From Latilactobacillus curvatus JCM 1096 = DSM 20019 (GTDB taxonomy: Bacteria > Bacillota > Bacilli > Lactobacillales > Lactobacillaceae): a DNA stretch of 64,000 nucleotides. Positions 44,480 through 54,609 of the stretch are shown piece after piece (the first letter of the stretch is position 1; every line of letters starts with the position of its first letter). The position numbers were made by a program, and so were the translations under genes. The DNA lies in contig NZ_CP026116.1 of NCBI RefSeq assembly GCF_004101845.1, positions 992,001-1,056,000 on the forward strand, in the 5' to 3' direction. The notes below the pieces were generated by a model. It saw nothing but the letters and a program-made list of their open reading frames with translations, did not search any database and was not told the DNA's origin.

Positions 44480-46204
44480 TTAAAGATTTTGCATAAAATC
44501 TTCAACTAATTTTTGGTTTTCTTCATTACTTATATTCACATTAACAGCGGTTTCAACTAGATCAGTTAATTGAGTTGTATCTAAACGTTTCATCAAGCTC
44601 CGAACCCGAAGGACCGAAGTTGCGCTCATTGAAAATTCATCTAAGCCCATTCCAACAAGGAGTGGTGCCATGACTGAATCGCCAGCGGCTTCCCCACACA
44701 TTCCAGTCCACTTACCTTCTTTATGAGAAGCGTCAATAACGTTCTTAATTAAACGTAAGATTGCTGGATTGTATGGTTGATAAAGGTATGATACACGTTC
44801 ATTCATCCGATCAGCAGCCATTGTGTATTGAATCAAGTCGTTTGTTCCGATACTAAAGAAGTCAACTTCCTTAGCGAATTGATTTGCCAAGACGGCGCTG
44901 GCTGGAATTTCAACCATCATCCCAACTTGTAAATCATCAGAAACAGTTTGACCATCAGCAATTAATTTAGCTTTTTCTTCTTCAAGAATGCCTTTTGCTT
45001 GACGGAATTCTGCGACAGTTGCGATCATTGGGAACATGATACGTAACTTACCGTAGTTTGAAGCACGGAGTAAAGCACGCAATTGTGTTCTGAAAATATC
45101 ATCACGATCTAAACTAATCCGCACAGCACGGTAGCCTAAGAATGGATTCATTTCTTCGGGTAATGGCAAGTAAGGTAATTTCTTATCCCCACCAATGTCC
45201 ATTGTCCGCACAACAACTGGTTTACCAGCCATACCTTCCAAAACAGTCTTATAAGCTTCGAACTGATCATCTTCACTAGGTAATTCAGATGAGTCCATGT
45301 ATAAGAATTCTGTCCGGTATAAGCCGATTGCTTCAGCACCGTTATCGATAACACCATCTAAATCTTTAGGTGTCCCGATATTTGCAGCAACTGTGAATGT
45401 TTTTCCGTCTTTTGTAACGGATTTTTCATTCTTTAACTTTTCCCATTCTGCTTTTTGATCAGCGAAAGCTTGCGCCTTCTTATCGTATTCAGCAATGTCT
45501 GCATCTGTAGGATTGATAATAACATCCCCGTTAATCCCGTCGACAATTAATTGTTCGCCGGCTTTAACAGAAGTTGTGATATTTTCAGTCCCAACAATTG
45601 CAGGAATTTCTAAAGAACGAGCCATAATAGCAGAGTGAGAAGTCCGACCACCAATATCAGTCACAAAAGCCTTAACGAATTTACCGTTTAATTGGGCTGT
45701 GTCACTTGGTGTCAAGTCATGAGCAATCACAATTACTTCTTCATCAATTAACGCTGGGTTAGGGAGTGTTACCCCTAATAAATGACTGAGAACTCGCTTA
45801 GTAACATCCTTGATGTCAGCAGCGCGTTCTTGCATGTATGCGTTATCAGTCATAGCCTCAAAAGTGGCCACGAATAAATCCGCGATCTCTTTGAGCGCTT
45901 GCTCAGCATTAACCTTGTCATCATTGATTTTACCTTCGATAGCGCCGGTAAATTCTGGGTCTGCTAAAATCATCATGTGGGCATCAAAAACTTGTGCTTC
46001 TTCTTCCCCTAATGATCCAGCAGCAATCTTCCGAATGGTCTCTAGATCACTCGTGGAAGCTTGTAAGGCATTATGCAAACGATTAATCTCTTTTTCTGAA
46101 TCTGAAATAGTTGATTTCGAAAATGACAAATCGGGTTGCACTAACATATAGGCTTTCGCCGTAGCGATACCATCACTGGCAGCAATCCCTCTTAGTTTTG
46201 TCAT
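44480..46204 (-). CDS. ptsI: PTS enzyme I (phosphoenolpyruvate-protein phosphotransferase)
   Basis: Takes phosphate from phosphoenolpyruvate and passes it to HPr, driving all PTS sugar uptake. 574 residues. The N-terminal HPr-binding domain carries the phospho-His in [13 protein letters not shown] near residue 188. The C-terminal PEP-binding barrel shows [26 protein letters not shown], and MCGEAAGD with the active Cys. Its first base overlaps the last base of the ptsH stop codon. The terminator follows directly, so the operon has two genes. Confidence 0.97.
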   Translation of the reverse strand: MTKLRGIAASDGIATAKAYMLVQPDLSFSKSTISDSEKEINRLHNALQASTSDLETIRKIAAGSLGEEEAQVFDAHMMILADPEFTGAIEGKINDDKVNAEQALKEIADLFVATFEAMTDNAYMQERAADIKDVTKRVLSHLLGVTLPNPALIDEEVIVIAHDLTPSDTAQLNGKFVKAFVTDIGGRTSHSAIMARSLEIPAIVGTENITTSVKAGEQLIVDGINGDVIINPTDADIAEYDKKAQAFADQKAEWEKLKNEKSVTKDGKTFTVAANIGTPKDLDGVIDNGAEAIGLYRTEFLYMDSSELPSEDDQFEAYKTVLEGMAGKPVVVRTMDIGGDKKLPYLPLPEEMNPFLGYRAVRISLDRDDIFRTQLRALLRASNYGKLRIMFPMIATVAEFRQAKGILEEEKAKLIADGQTVSDDLQVGMMVEIPASAVLANQFAKEVDFFSIGTNDLIQYTMAADRMNERVSYLYQPYNPAILRLIKNVIDASHKEGKWTGMCGEAAGDSVMAPLLVGMGLDEFSMSATSVLRVRSLMKRLDTTQLTDLVETAVNVNISNEENQKLVEDFMQNL

Positions 46205-46470
46205 TATTCAGATAAACCTTCCTTTTTCATTGTTTCTTCAATTGCGTTGATTGCGTCTGCTTCGTCAGCACCTTCAGCTGAGATAGTAACGTCAGCACCT
46301 TGGCCAACACCGAGTGACATAACACCCATGATTGACTTCAAGTTTACAGATTTACCTTTGTATTCTAAGTTAACATCTGAGTTAAATTTGCTTGCTGTTT
46401 GTACTAATAATGTAGCTGGACGTGCGTGGATACCTGTGTCTGCTACTACGTGAAAATCGCGTTTTTCCAT
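46204..46470 (-). CDS. ptsH: PTS phosphocarrier protein HPr
   Basis: 88 residues. His15 (TGIHARPAT) is the phosphocarrier site, and Ser46 (LKSIMGVMS) is the HPr kinase/phosphorylase target that makes HPr the CcpA co-repressor in Firmicutes. AAAGGGG precedes the ATG. A TATAAT-like -10 box lies at 46494-46499 on the minus strand. First gene of ptsHI. Confidence 0.97.
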   Translation of the reverse strand: MEKRDFHVVADTGIHARPATLLVQTASKFNSDVNLEYKGKSVNLKSIMGVMSLGVGQGADVTISAEGADEADAINAIEETMKKEGLSE

Positions 46471-46613
46471 ATTAATCGATCCCCTTTTATCTAATTATAG
46501 ATTTAGTTTTTAACGAAATGAGTGGTCACTAGTAGTGGCTACCCTTCCGATATTTAAGATTACCATTTTTTTTAAAATACTACAATAGTTTCGCTAACAA
46601 AATTAGTAGCCGT

Positions 46614-46859
46614 CTACACTATACCGCTTTCAGACTTGCGGTAGATTACCGCACCATTTCGTTGTGCTTCGCCCACAATTTCTTTTCGATGGTCATAGTT
46701 GACCCATACTTTCTGAAAATCTAAAAATTCGGACTGAGCAACCTCAATCTCAGTTTGTTCGTTATTTATTAAGGCATCCATCTCTGCTAAAAAATCACGC
46801 ATCTGCCATTCTGCCTCCTTTGCAATTCTTTTATCGTGGCTTGAAAAATTCGTTTTCAT
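46614..46859 (-). CDS. Small hypothetical protein between clpE and ptsH
   Basis: 81 residues if the ATG at 46859 is used; the open frame continues upstream to 46988, but that part overlaps the clpE promoter and reads unlike protein. The body is charged and likely helical (HDKRIAKEAEWQMRDFLAEMDALINN) followed by a beta-like tail (KVWVNYDHRKEIVGEAQRNGAVIYRK). No membrane or signal segment and no known motif are seen. The ribosome site is weak, which lowers confidence. I do not recognise a family. Confidence 0.55.
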   Translation of the reverse strand: MKTNFSSHDKRIAKEAEWQMRDFLAEMDALINNEQTEIEVAQSEFLDFQKVWVNYDHRKEIVGEAQRNGAVIYRKSESGIV

Positions 46860-46944
46860 TCCATCTGCGAAATAAAACGATGACCTCATACTACCGCATA
46901 CCGCCCATACCTGACAAGAAACTTTTATTTTCGAGTTGCCTGAC

Positions 46945-46973
46945 TTGCAACTTTTTTTAGAGATGATTATAAT
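46945..46973 (+). promoter_or_regulatory. Promoter of clpE
   Basis: TTGCAA (46945-46950) and TATAAT (46968-46973) are separated by exactly 17 bases. The CtsR operator lies immediately downstream. Confidence 0.8.
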
Positions 46974-46982
46974 TTGGATAAA

Positions 46983-46998
46983 GGTCAAAGATAGTCAA
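46983..46998 (+). promoter_or_regulatory. CtsR operator of clpE
   Basis: GGTCAAAGATAGTCAA is a direct heptad repeat matching the CtsR consensus (GGTCAAANANRGTCAAA). Its position over the expected transcription start would block clpE until heat or protein stress inactivates CtsR. Confidence 0.85.
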
Positions 46999-47044
46999 GA
47001 ACACTTTGACGATTCTATTATTAATGAAAGGTTGTGACAGATTA

Positions 47045-49246
47045 ATGCTTTGTCAAAACTGCCAGAAGAATCCTGCAACGATTCATCTCTATACAAGCAC
47101 CAATGGTCAACGACAAGAAATCGATCTTTGTCAAAACTGTTACCAACTCTTGAAACAACAAAACAGTAATGGCCAAGCACCACAAGGGCAATATGCAGAT
47201 CCATTTGGCTTTGGAAGCCTGGATAGTTTCTTCCGAGCAATGGGCGCAACTCCCGATGATCAATCACAAGCAAACCAAGGGCCACAAACCCAAAGTGGCG
47301 GCCAAGGTGGCGGCAACAACGGGCAAAACGGCGAAAGTCTGCTCAGTCAATACGGTGTAAACCTAACCAACTTAGCTAAAGCTGGCCAAATTGATCCAGT
47401 GATCGGTCGCGATGCTGAAATCGATCGTGTTATTGAAATTCTAAACCGTCGAACAAAAAACAATCCCGTATTAATCGGTGAAGCTGGGGTCGGTAAAACC
47501 GCCGTTGTCGAAGGCTTAGCTCAAAAAATTGCCGACGATGACGTTCCTGCCAAACTTAAGGATAAACAAGTCATTCGCTTAGATGTTGTTTCACTTGTTC
47601 AAGGGACCGGTATTCGTGGTCAATTCGAACAACGGATGCAACAACTGATGACTGAATTGAAGCAGAATAAGCAATACATTCTCTTCATTGATGAAATTCA
47701 TGAAATTGTGGGCGCCGGTAATGCCGAAGGTGGCATGGACGCCGGTAACGTGTTAAAACCCGCCCTCGCCCGTGGTGAACTCCAACTAGTAGGGGCCACA
47801 ACGAATAATGAATTCCGACAAATTGAAAAAGACGCGGCCCTCGCCCGTCGTCTCCAACCCGTTTCAGTCAATGAACCTTCTGTTGACGAAACAGTCCAAA
47901 TTCTAAAAGGACTCCAAGATAAATACGAAGCCTATCACCAAGTCCACTACACAGACGAGGCACTTAAGGCGGCTGCAACCCTTTCTAATCGTTATATCCA
48001 GGATCGTTTCTTACCAGATAAGGCCATTGACTTACTTGATGAAACCGGCTCTAAGAAGAACTTGACGATTACCGTTGTCGATCCAAAAGAAATCGAAAAG
48101 AAATTACAAAATGCGGAAGCTGAAAAGCAAAGTGCGTTAAAGGACGAGGATTACGAAAAGGCCGCTTATTACCGCGATCAAGTCACAAAATTGACCAAGA
48201 TGCGCGAAACAAGTGCCATTGACCAATCTGAAATGCCAACCGTCACCGACAAAGATATGGAAAAAATCGTTGAAGAAAAAATCCACATTCCAGTTGGTGA
48301 GTTAAAGGCACAAGAACAAGCACAGTTGAAGAACCTTGCTGAAAATCTTGAAGCGCACGTAATTGGTCAAGATTCAGCAGTCGATAAGGTTGCCCGTTCC
48401 ATTCGTCGCAACCGAATTGGTTTCAACAAATCCGGTCGACCAATCGGTTCTTTCCTATTCGTTGGACCAACCGGGGTCGGGAAAACTGAATTAGCAAAAC
48501 AAATCGCCAAAGAACTTTTCGGTAGCACAGATGCTATGATTCGTTTTGATATGAGCGAATATATGGAGAAATTCAGTGTGTCAAAATTGATTGGATCACC
48601 TCCTGGCTATGTTGGCTATGAAGAAGCGGGTCAATTAACCGAACAAGTTCGGCGCAACCCATACAGCTTGATCTTACTGGATGAAGTTGAAAAAGCACAT
48701 CCAGACGTCATGCATATGTTCCTACAAATCTTAGACGATGGTCGTCTGACGGATTCACAAGGACGGACGGTCAGCTTCAAAGACACCATCATCATCATGA
48801 CTTCAAATGCCGGCCAAACTGATGCCGAAGCCAATGTTGGTTTCGGGGCAACCCTTTCTGGTCAGACACACTCGATTTTAAACCAACTACAAAACTACTT
48901 TAAACCTGAATTTTTAAACCGGTTTGATGATATCATCGAGTTCCAACCATTAAGCAAAGAAAATCTCTTGAAGATTGTCAGTCTGATGCTCGATCAAACA
49001 AATGCGATGATTGCTGACCAAGGGTTAAACATTGCCGTAACTGAACCAGTCAAATCACGGCTTGTCGATCTTGGTTACAATCCAGAGATGGGTGCGCGTC
49101 CATTACGACGTGTTATTCAAGAACAAATTGAAGATCGCGTGGCTGACTATTATCTCGATCACCCAGAACATAAACAATTGACGGCTCGGTTGGTGGAAGA
49201 TCAGATTCAAATCACCGATGCTAAAGATTCACAGGTCACAGATTAA
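47045..49246 (+). CDS. clpE: ClpE AAA+ protease subunit/unfoldase
   Basis: A stress-induced Hsp100 ATPase that feeds ClpP. 733 residues. The N-terminal zinc finger has C3, C6, C29 and C32 (MLCQNC...DLCQNC). A Gln/Gly-rich linker follows. AAA+ domain 1 has Walker A GEAGVGKT, and a short UVR-like coiled-coil domain lies near [21 protein letters not shown]+ domain 2 has GPTGVGKT and Walker [12 protein letters not shown]. The ATG at 47045 is chosen because ClpE proteins begin directly with the zinc finger; the AAAGG site is 13 bases away, a little far. Controlled by CtsR. Confidence 0.95.
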   Translation: MLCQNCQKNPATIHLYTSTNGQRQEIDLCQNCYQLLKQQNSNGQAPQGQYADPFGFGSLDSFFRAMGATPDDQSQANQGPQTQSGGQGGGNNGQNGESLLSQYGVNLTNLAKAGQIDPVIGRDAEIDRVIEILNRRTKNNPVLIGEAGVGKTAVVEGLAQKIADDDVPAKLKDKQVIRLDVVSLVQGTGIRGQFEQRMQQLMTELKQNKQYILFIDEIHEIVGAGNAEGGMDAGNVLKPALARGELQLVGATTNNEFRQIEKDAALARRLQPVSVNEPSVDETVQILKGLQDKYEAYHQVHYTDEALKAAATLSNRYIQDRFLPDKAIDLLDETGSKKNLTITVVDPKEIEKKLQNAEAEKQSALKDEDYEKAAYYRDQVTKLTKMRETSAIDQSEMPTVTDKDMEKIVEEKIHIPVGELKAQEQAQLKNLAENLEAHVIGQDSAVDKVARSIRRNRIGFNKSGRPIGSFLFVGPTGVGKTELAKQIAKELFGSTDAMIRFDMSEYMEKFSVSKLIGSPPGYVGYEEAGQLTEQVRRNPYSLILLDEVEKAHPDVMHMFLQILDDGRLTDSQGRTVSFKDTIIIMTSNAGQTDAEANVGFGATLSGQTHSILNQLQNYFKPEFLNRFDDIIEFQPLSKENLLKIVSLMLDQTNAMIADQGLNIAVTEPVKSRLVDLGYNPEMGARPLRRVIQEQIEDRVADYYLDHPEHKQLTARLVEDQIQITDAKDSQVTD

Positions 49247-49343
49247 AAGGCTTTATTATCTCAAGTTAAAACGAATTACGTGCCAAATGAAGCGTTTTCA
49301 GTTATACTAGTGGTAAGACTTAAACATCCAGGGAGTGATTTAG

Positions 49344-49640
49344 ATGCGCTTAATCAATGTAACCAATTCTTATAAGCGACTTGTTTCACAACAACTCGCT
49401 GCAACAGCCGCAACCTACGTTAAGGTTTATTCACTTGGTAAAACAACGGTTCTTGACTCGCGTTCATCGAAGGAACGTGAGCTCCTTTTAAAAAATGATC
49501 ATCGACATGTCCAACAAGCCGAGATCGATTTTGTATTGAAGGAACTCGCCGGTTTAGATTCCACAGATGGCCTTGAAGTCTTGAATGATGGTCCATTAGT
49601 CGAAATTACAATTCCAACACCTTCAAAAACAGTGAGTTAA
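49344..49640 (+). CDS. DUF1827 family protein
   Basis: 98 residues, mixed alpha/beta, no signal or membrane segment. The pattern MRLINVTNSYKRLVSQQL and the tail EVLNDGPLVEITIPTPS match the DUF1827 family of lactobacilli and enterococci, whose function is unknown. It is encoded about 100 bases downstream of clpE with its own AGGGAG site and followed by a strong terminator. Association with clpE recurs in related bacteria as far as I recall, but a functional link is not shown. Confidence 0.8.
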   Translation: MRLINVTNSYKRLVSQQLAATAATYVKVYSLGKTTVLDSRSSKERELLLKNDHRHVQQAEIDFVLKELAGLDSTDGLEVLNDGPLVEITIPTPSKTVS

Positions 49641-49648
49641 TCATTCGA

Positions 49649-49686
49649 ACCGCCCCGACATTTCATTTTGTTGGGGCGGTTTTTTA
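49649..49686 (+). terminator. Terminator of the DUF1827 gene
   Basis: Stem AACCGCCCCGAC / GTTGGGGCGGTT is followed by six Ts. Confidence 0.88.
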
Positions 49687-49764
49687 CATAGGCAAAATAA
49701 TGGCAATTGAATAGGTCGTACCGTATAATAACTTTCAACCTAATTTAGGAGGATTAATGACGCG

Positions 49765-50184
49765 ATGAAGACTTTTCAAAAAGAGCACCAAATTATTTGC
49801 CGGTTAGAAGTGGGCGACGAAATCCTAACAGAACTTAAATATTTGGCCGCGACCTTCCCCAACCAACTGGGAACTATCACGGGGATTGGTGCCTGTGATG
49901 AAGTTACCGTCAGCGTTTATTCACCAGAAACGGATCAATATATTGCCACTTCCAGTCAAGAGCAAGTAGAACTGCTGGCCCTTAGTGGGAATGTCGAAAA
50001 TGCAAATGGCACGATTGATGTCCATCTACATGCAAGCTTTGCCCGTTTAGATACAAGCGTTTTTGGTGGGCATCTAGAACGCGCCGTCATTTCACGTACA
50101 GGAGAATTAATCGTTTCCTTAATTCCCGTTTCCATCGGCCGCGTCACCCATACTGCAACTAAATTACAAGTATTAGATATTTAA
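49765..50184 (+). CDS. PPC (PCC/DUF296) domain protein
   Basis: A single-domain protein of 139 residues with the PPC fold, which forms trimers. The characteristic features are an N-terminal strand-helix with EVGDEILTELKYLA, GTITGIGACDEVTVSVY, and the metal-type motif VHLHASFA followed by FGGHLERAVI. In plants this domain is joined to AT-hooks; bacterial stand-alone forms are of unknown function, sometimes described as DNA-binding. Monocistronic, with AGGAGG upstream and a terminator downstream. Confidence 0.88.
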   Translation: MKTFQKEHQIICRLEVGDEILTELKYLAATFPNQLGTITGIGACDEVTVSVYSPETDQYIATSSQEQVELLALSGNVENANGTIDVHLHASFARLDTSVFGGHLERAVISRTGELIVSLIPVSIGRVTHTATKLQVLDI

Positions 50185-50190
50185 ACGATT

Positions 50191-50224
50191 AGAATCACTG
50201 CTATTTTTGCAGGGGTTCTTTTTT
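50191..50224 (+). terminator. Terminator of the PPC-domain gene
   Basis: AGAATCACTGC / GCAGGGGTTCT (one mismatch, one wobble) is followed by six Ts. Confidence 0.7.
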
Positions 50225-50313
50225 ATGCCCACTTGACGCGTTAATTATCAACCACACTTTTTGTAATTTATGATAGACTAGTAGTAATAAGTAATGCGCT
50301 ACAAGGAGTCCGT

Positions 50314-51405
50314 ATGAATCTGATTAACCTGCTTCAATCGTTATTGAAATGGCGCCCGAAAAAAGCAGCTCCTCTACCGAACAGTCATGTACGCCAAACT
50401 GTCTCTGAGCAAGAGCCCATCCGTCAAGCGCCTCAATCGTCACAGAAACAGCCGGTCGTTCCCGTTAGTCAGGACGCAACGCCACTGCTGGCTACGATGT
50501 CCACACAACCGCGCCATAGCACAGTTACCATTCACTACCTCGATCATCATCGGGTCCCTTTACGACCAACGATGACCCTGACAGGTGAAGTGGGTACCGT
50601 GCTCAATTTGCCATGGCTAAAATTTGCCGGTTATTACTTGGCAGCTATTACCAATTTAAAACAACAGTTTCCTGAAGAAAACACCACTATCTGGCTTTTT
50701 TATAAACCGCAACTCGCAGCACCAGTAATGGTGTTACACCAGAATTTAGAAGGTGGCTTGTTGATTAAGCCCCAATTTTTATCAGGTGCTTTGAACGAAC
50801 ACTATCAAGCCAATCCACTAGAAGGTGGTGCTAACTTCGTGCACCACACCTCAGCTAATCAGACTGGTCGCTTTACAACTAAGACACAGTTTGTCCATTT
50901 TAAATATGATCCGCTGAATTTAAAACACAGCGATGCACCTGAACAGCCCTTCATCGAACTTCTTGAGCCAACGGATACCTATCAGCAACCAAGTGAAGAA
51001 GCGCTGACTGCTGCTCGCTTGCCAAAGCACGCGGTTTGGAAGATTTATAGCTGTGCAACTGCTCCATCTGGCAAACAATGGTTCAATCTTGGCAGTTCTT
51101 GGATTACCCCTACGCGTTATCAATTACATGCCACTAATCCTAAAGGCAGTGATGAATCATACCAAGTACCAAAGTTCACCTACCATTACGCAGTTATCGA
51201 AACAACCCCTCTAAACCTCAGTGCAAGTCTGAACAACAATACCGTAACATTTTGGCAAGCACCGTATGACCAACCCACAACATATCAGATAGTGCCTAAA
51301 ACACGGGTAGTCGTTAAGCAAGTCGTTGTACTCGATAATCAAAGTCGCTGGTGTCAACTTAAAACAGGTCAATGGTTAATGGAAGGCCTCCTAACTTTTG
51401 ACTAA
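50314..51405 (+). CDS. Hypothetical protein with MucBP-like and SH3-like segments
   Basis: 363 residues. Residues 1-15 are amphipathic (MNLINLLQSLLKWR), and a Pro/Gln/Ser-rich linker runs to about 65. Residues 68-135 (STVTIHYLDHHRVPLRPT and onward, ending in IWLFYKP) look like a MucBP domain, in which a Y-D-x-x-G-x-x-L strand pattern is usual. Two C-terminal segments (about 205-270 and 290-363) share a W-x-x-L/G plan like bacterial SH3 domains. No classical signal peptide, LPxTG anchor or membrane helix is seen, which is odd for domains normally found at the surface. Function unknown. Confidence 0.75.
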   Translation: MNLINLLQSLLKWRPKKAAPLPNSHVRQTVSEQEPIRQAPQSSQKQPVVPVSQDATPLLATMSTQPRHSTVTIHYLDHHRVPLRPTMTLTGEVGTVLNLPWLKFAGYYLAAITNLKQQFPEENTTIWLFYKPQLAAPVMVLHQNLEGGLLIKPQFLSGALNEHYQANPLEGGANFVHHTSANQTGRFTTKTQFVHFKYDPLNLKHSDAPEQPFIELLEPTDTYQQPSEEALTAARLPKHAVWKIYSCATAPSGKQWFNLGSSWITPTRYQLHATNPKGSDESYQVPKFTYHYAVIETTPLNLSASLNNNTVTFWQAPYDQPTTYQIVPKTRVVVKQVVVLDNQSRWCQLKTGQWLMEGLLTFD

Positions 51406-51420
51406 ATACCCCCCCTAAAA

Positions 51421-51477
51421 AAAATAAGCCGCCGATTCAGACAACAGTTAGTGTGTCTGAATCGGCGGCTTATTTTT
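51421..51477. terminator. Bidirectional terminator between the MucBP-like gene and prfC
   Basis: AAATAAGCCGCCGATTCAGACA pairs with TGTCTGAATCGGCGGCTTATTT over 22 bp around a short loop. It is the strongest hairpin in the window and separates convergent genes. Confidence 0.9.
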
Positions 51478-51492
51478 GTTTGACTCTTTATA

Positions 51493-53070
51493 TTATAGTT
51501 TTGCGGTTAATTCAACGTCTGGATACTTATCTTGGAACCAACGTTCTGCAAATTGATTTTCAAATAAGAACAATGGTTCGTCATGAATATCTTTTACCAA
51601 TAGATTTCGTGAGGATGACATCCGTTCATCCAATTGTTCTGGATTGATCCACCGCGCAGTTCTTGAACCGATTGGATCCATCAATACTTCAGAATTATAT
51701 TCGTGTTGCATCCGATATTGGAACACTTCAAATTGTAATTGACCAACGGCGCCTAAGATATAATCGCCAGTTGTGTAAGTCTTATACAACTGAATCGCCC
51801 CTTCTTGAACCAACTGTTGAATCCCTTTATGGAAGGACTTTTGTTTCATCACGTTCTTGGCAGTGACGCGCATGAATAATTCAGGGGTAAATTGAGGGAG
51901 TTTCTCAAATGAAACAGCCTCTTTACCCGTGTGAATCGTATCCCCAATTTGGAAATTCCCGGTATCATATAATCCAACAATATCGCCAGCAACAGCGCTT
52001 GTCACTTGTTCCCGTGTGTCGGCCATGAATTCAGTTGAATTGTTCAACCGCATCTTCTTGCCTGTTCGCGTCAATGTGACATCAATTCCGCGTTGGAATT
52101 CACCCGAACAAATTCGTACGAACGCAATCCGGTCACGATGAGCTGGATTCATATTGGCTTGAATCTTGAAGATGAACCCTGAGAAATCAGGAGAGGTTGG
52201 TTCAACCAACGTTTCTTCTTGTGTTTTGTGTGCTTCTGGGGCAGGCGCTAAGTTAACGAATGATTCTAAGAACGTCTTAACCCCAAAGTTAGTCAAAGCA
52301 GAGCCAAAGAAGATTGGTGTTTGTTCACCCGTTGCAATCTTATCAGCATCATAGGCATTGCCTGCTTCACCGATCAATTCGATATCATCAAGGGCTTGTG
52401 TGTAAACAGAATCTTCTTTCAATGGATTATCACCGGCAATCCGACCTGCTTCATCAAGGGCCAAATAAGGGTTGGCTTCGTCTTCTGGTCGATAAAGTTC
52501 GATTCGACGGTTGGCGATATCATAAAGGCCACGGAGGTCTTTTCCCATCCCGATTGGCCAGTTCATAGCACAGCCTTCGATGTCCAATAGTTCTTCCAAT
52601 TCAGCAATCAAATCAAGTGGTTCACGACCATCGCGATCCAACTTATTCATGAAGGTGAAAATCGGAATCCCCCGCATTTTGCAGACTTTGAATAATTTCT
52701 TGGTCTGTGGTTCAATCCCTTTAGCAGAATCAATGACCATGACCGCCGCATCAACAGCCATCAAAGTCCGATACGTATCTTCTGAGAAATCTTCATGTCC
52801 CGGTGTATCCAAAATATTAATCCGCTTGTCGTCATAATCAAATTGCATCACAGAACTGGTAACGGAAATCCCACGTTGCTTTTCAATTTCCATCCAATCG
52901 GACTTGGCAAATTGGCCACTCTTTTTCCCTTTAACTGTTCCGGCTTGACGAATCACGCCCCCGAAAAGTAAGAGTTGTTCCGTAATCGTTGTTTTACCAG
53001 CATCCGGATGAGAAATAATTGCAAAAGTACGACGACGATCAACCGCCGTTTTTAATTCAGTAGGTGTCAT
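51493..53070 (-). CDS. prfC: Peptide chain release factor 3
   Basis: A translational GTPase that recycles RF1 and RF2 from the ribosome after peptide release. 525 residues. The G1 motif is HPDAGKTT at 21-28, G2 RGISVTS, G3 DTPGHEDF and G4 NKLDRD. Domain II and the RF3-specific C-terminal domain follow. The ATG at 53070 has AAAGGA seven bases upstream and the normal N-terminus; the open frame extends 31 codons further upstream without conservation. Nearly full family length (about 525-530). Confidence 0.95.
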   Translation of the reverse strand: MTPTELKTAVDRRRTFAIISHPDAGKTTITEQLLLFGGVIRQAGTVKGKKSGQFAKSDWMEIEKQRGISVTSSVMQFDYDDKRINILDTPGHEDFSEDTYRTLMAVDAAVMVIDSAKGIEPQTKKLFKVCKMRGIPIFTFMNKLDRDGREPLDLIAELEELLDIEGCAMNWPIGMGKDLRGLYDIANRRIELYRPEDEANPYLALDEAGRIAGDNPLKEDSVYTQALDDIELIGEAGNAYDADKIATGEQTPIFFGSALTNFGVKTFLESFVNLAPAPEAHKTQEETLVEPTSPDFSGFIFKIQANMNPAHRDRIAFVRICSGEFQRGIDVTLTRTGKKMRLNNSTEFMADTREQVTSAVAGDIVGLYDTGNFQIGDTIHTGKEAVSFEKLPQFTPELFMRVTAKNVMKQKSFHKGIQQLVQEGAIQLYKTYTTGDYILGAVGQLQFEVFQYRMQHEYNSEVLMDPIGSRTARWINPEQLDERMSSSRNLLVKDIHDEPLFLFENQFAERWFQDKYPDVELTAKL

Positions 53071-53168
53071 TATAAAATCCTTTCCGTTATTCCAATATAA
53101 TGCGCTTGGGACAAAGAATTGCGCAACCATTGCGTCACCCTTTGTCCCATTGATTGTGCTCATTTAAT

Positions 53169-54512
53169 TTAGTCGACTTCTTCTGGTGCATCGGTCTCTG
53201 GTTCTGGTAACGTTAATTGTAAATCAATCAACCGTGAACCGGAAACCGACCCCGTCGTTAAGCTCATGCCACCTGGCAGCTCAATTGTTTCCGGATGACC
53301 ACTGACTGGAATGGCACCAATTTCAGTAATCACGAACCCGGCAATTGTATCCACATCAGTGACTTGAATATCTGTATTGAAGGCACTGTTAAATTCATTG
53401 ATTGGCATACTTCCCATAACGGTGTAATGCTGCGCATCAATTTTTTGGTACAATTCTTCAGCTTTATCAGATTCATCATCGATTTCACCAACAATTTCTT
53501 CCAATAAATCTTCAATCGTGGCTAAGCCAACAACGCCACCGTATTCATCCAACAGAATTGCCATTTGTTGCTGTGTGCGTTTCATTTCAAATAATAAATC
53601 ATCAATTGTAATCGTTTCGGGAACAAAAAGAGGTTCTTTCATTACCGCTTCGATTTGCATGGCCTGAAAACCTTTTTGGCGTGCTTCTTTCAAGAGATTC
53701 TTGATATGCACGACCCCCACCACTTGATCCTTATCATCCCGATAAACCGGAATGCGGGAGAATGGTTGGGCTAAGATGGCATCGATGTTTTGATCGTTGT
53801 CTGCACAAATATCAATCATAAATGCATCAGTCCGCGGTACCATGACTTCGCGCGCCATCTTCTTATTGAGGGTAATAATCCCCTCTAACATTTCGTATTC
53901 ATCGGTTTCCAGAACACCGGCACTCTTCCCAGATTCAATCATGTGGACCATTTCTTCTCGGGTGAGCTTCGGTTCTGTTTCTGAAAAATCAATTGGTGTC
54001 AACTTCATTAAGAGCGAGGTCGACATTGATAGCAACCACACGAATGGTCGCAGTAAGATACCGACGATCCGCACGGGTTGCACCGTTATTTTAGCAATTG
54101 CTTCTGCACGATGCAGTGCAACTTGCTTAGGATATAATTCCCCAAAAACCAGGGATACATAGGATAAGACAATCGTCACAATTAATACGGCCGCTTCCTT
54201 TGTCCAAGCCGCATTTCCTAAAAGGGGTGCTAATCTACCCGCAATGGTTGTGGCAGCACTCGCTGAAGATAAGAAGCCCGCAAACGTAATCGCAACTTGA
54301 ATTGTTGCTAAAAACTGATTGGAATGACCTAAGACTTGAACTAATACTCGCGCCTTCTTGTCACCTTTATTGGCTTGCTCCTCCATCTTCACACGACTTA
54401 GTGACACAAGTGCAATTTCTGCCGCAGCAAAAAAAGCATTCACTAAGGTCAAAATTAATATCAACAGTAACTGTCCCCACACCGAACTTCCAGGGTCAGG
54501 ATTCATCGTCAC
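53169..54512 (-). CDS. CNNM/CorC-HlyC family membrane protein (DUF21-CBS pair)
   Basis: About 447 residues. The N-terminal DUF21/CNNM domain has three to four membrane helices (residues 10-190). Two CBS domains follow (around MVPRTDAFMIDICADNDQN and the segment ending DEYGGVVGLATIEDLLEEIVGEI). A C-terminal CorC_HlyC domain has YTVMGSMPINEFNSAF. Family members act in magnesium or cobalt efflux; the older name 'hemolysin' is misleading. The start is uncertain: GTG at 54512 lies eight bases after AAAGG, an ATG follows at 54506, and a GTG at 54518 is too close to the site. Confidence 0.88.
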   Translation of the reverse strand: MTMNPDPGSSVWGQLLLILILTLVNAFFAAAEIALVSLSRVKMEEQANKGDKKARVLVQVLGHSNQFLATIQVAITFAGFLSSASAATTIAGRLAPLLGNAAWTKEAAVLIVTIVLSYVSLVFGELYPKQVALHRAEAIAKITVQPVRIVGILLRPFVWLLSMSTSLLMKLTPIDFSETEPKLTREEMVHMIESGKSAGVLETDEYEMLEGIITLNKKMAREVMVPRTDAFMIDICADNDQNIDAILAQPFSRIPVYRDDKDQVVGVVHIKNLLKEARQKGFQAMQIEAVMKEPLFVPETITIDDLLFEMKRTQQQMAILLDEYGGVVGLATIEDLLEEIVGEIDDESDKAEELYQKIDAQHYTVMGSMPINEFNSAFNTDIQVTDVDTIAGFVITEIGAIPVSGHPETIELPGGMSLTTGSVSGSRLIDLQLTLPEPETDAPEEVD

Positions 54513-54609
54513 ATCCACTACCTTTCATTATCTAAATAAGTACATTTAGCCGAATATGGCCTACCTTGCAGTATAGCATAGTCAAAAATGGAAATTCAAC
54601 CTGCATCTT

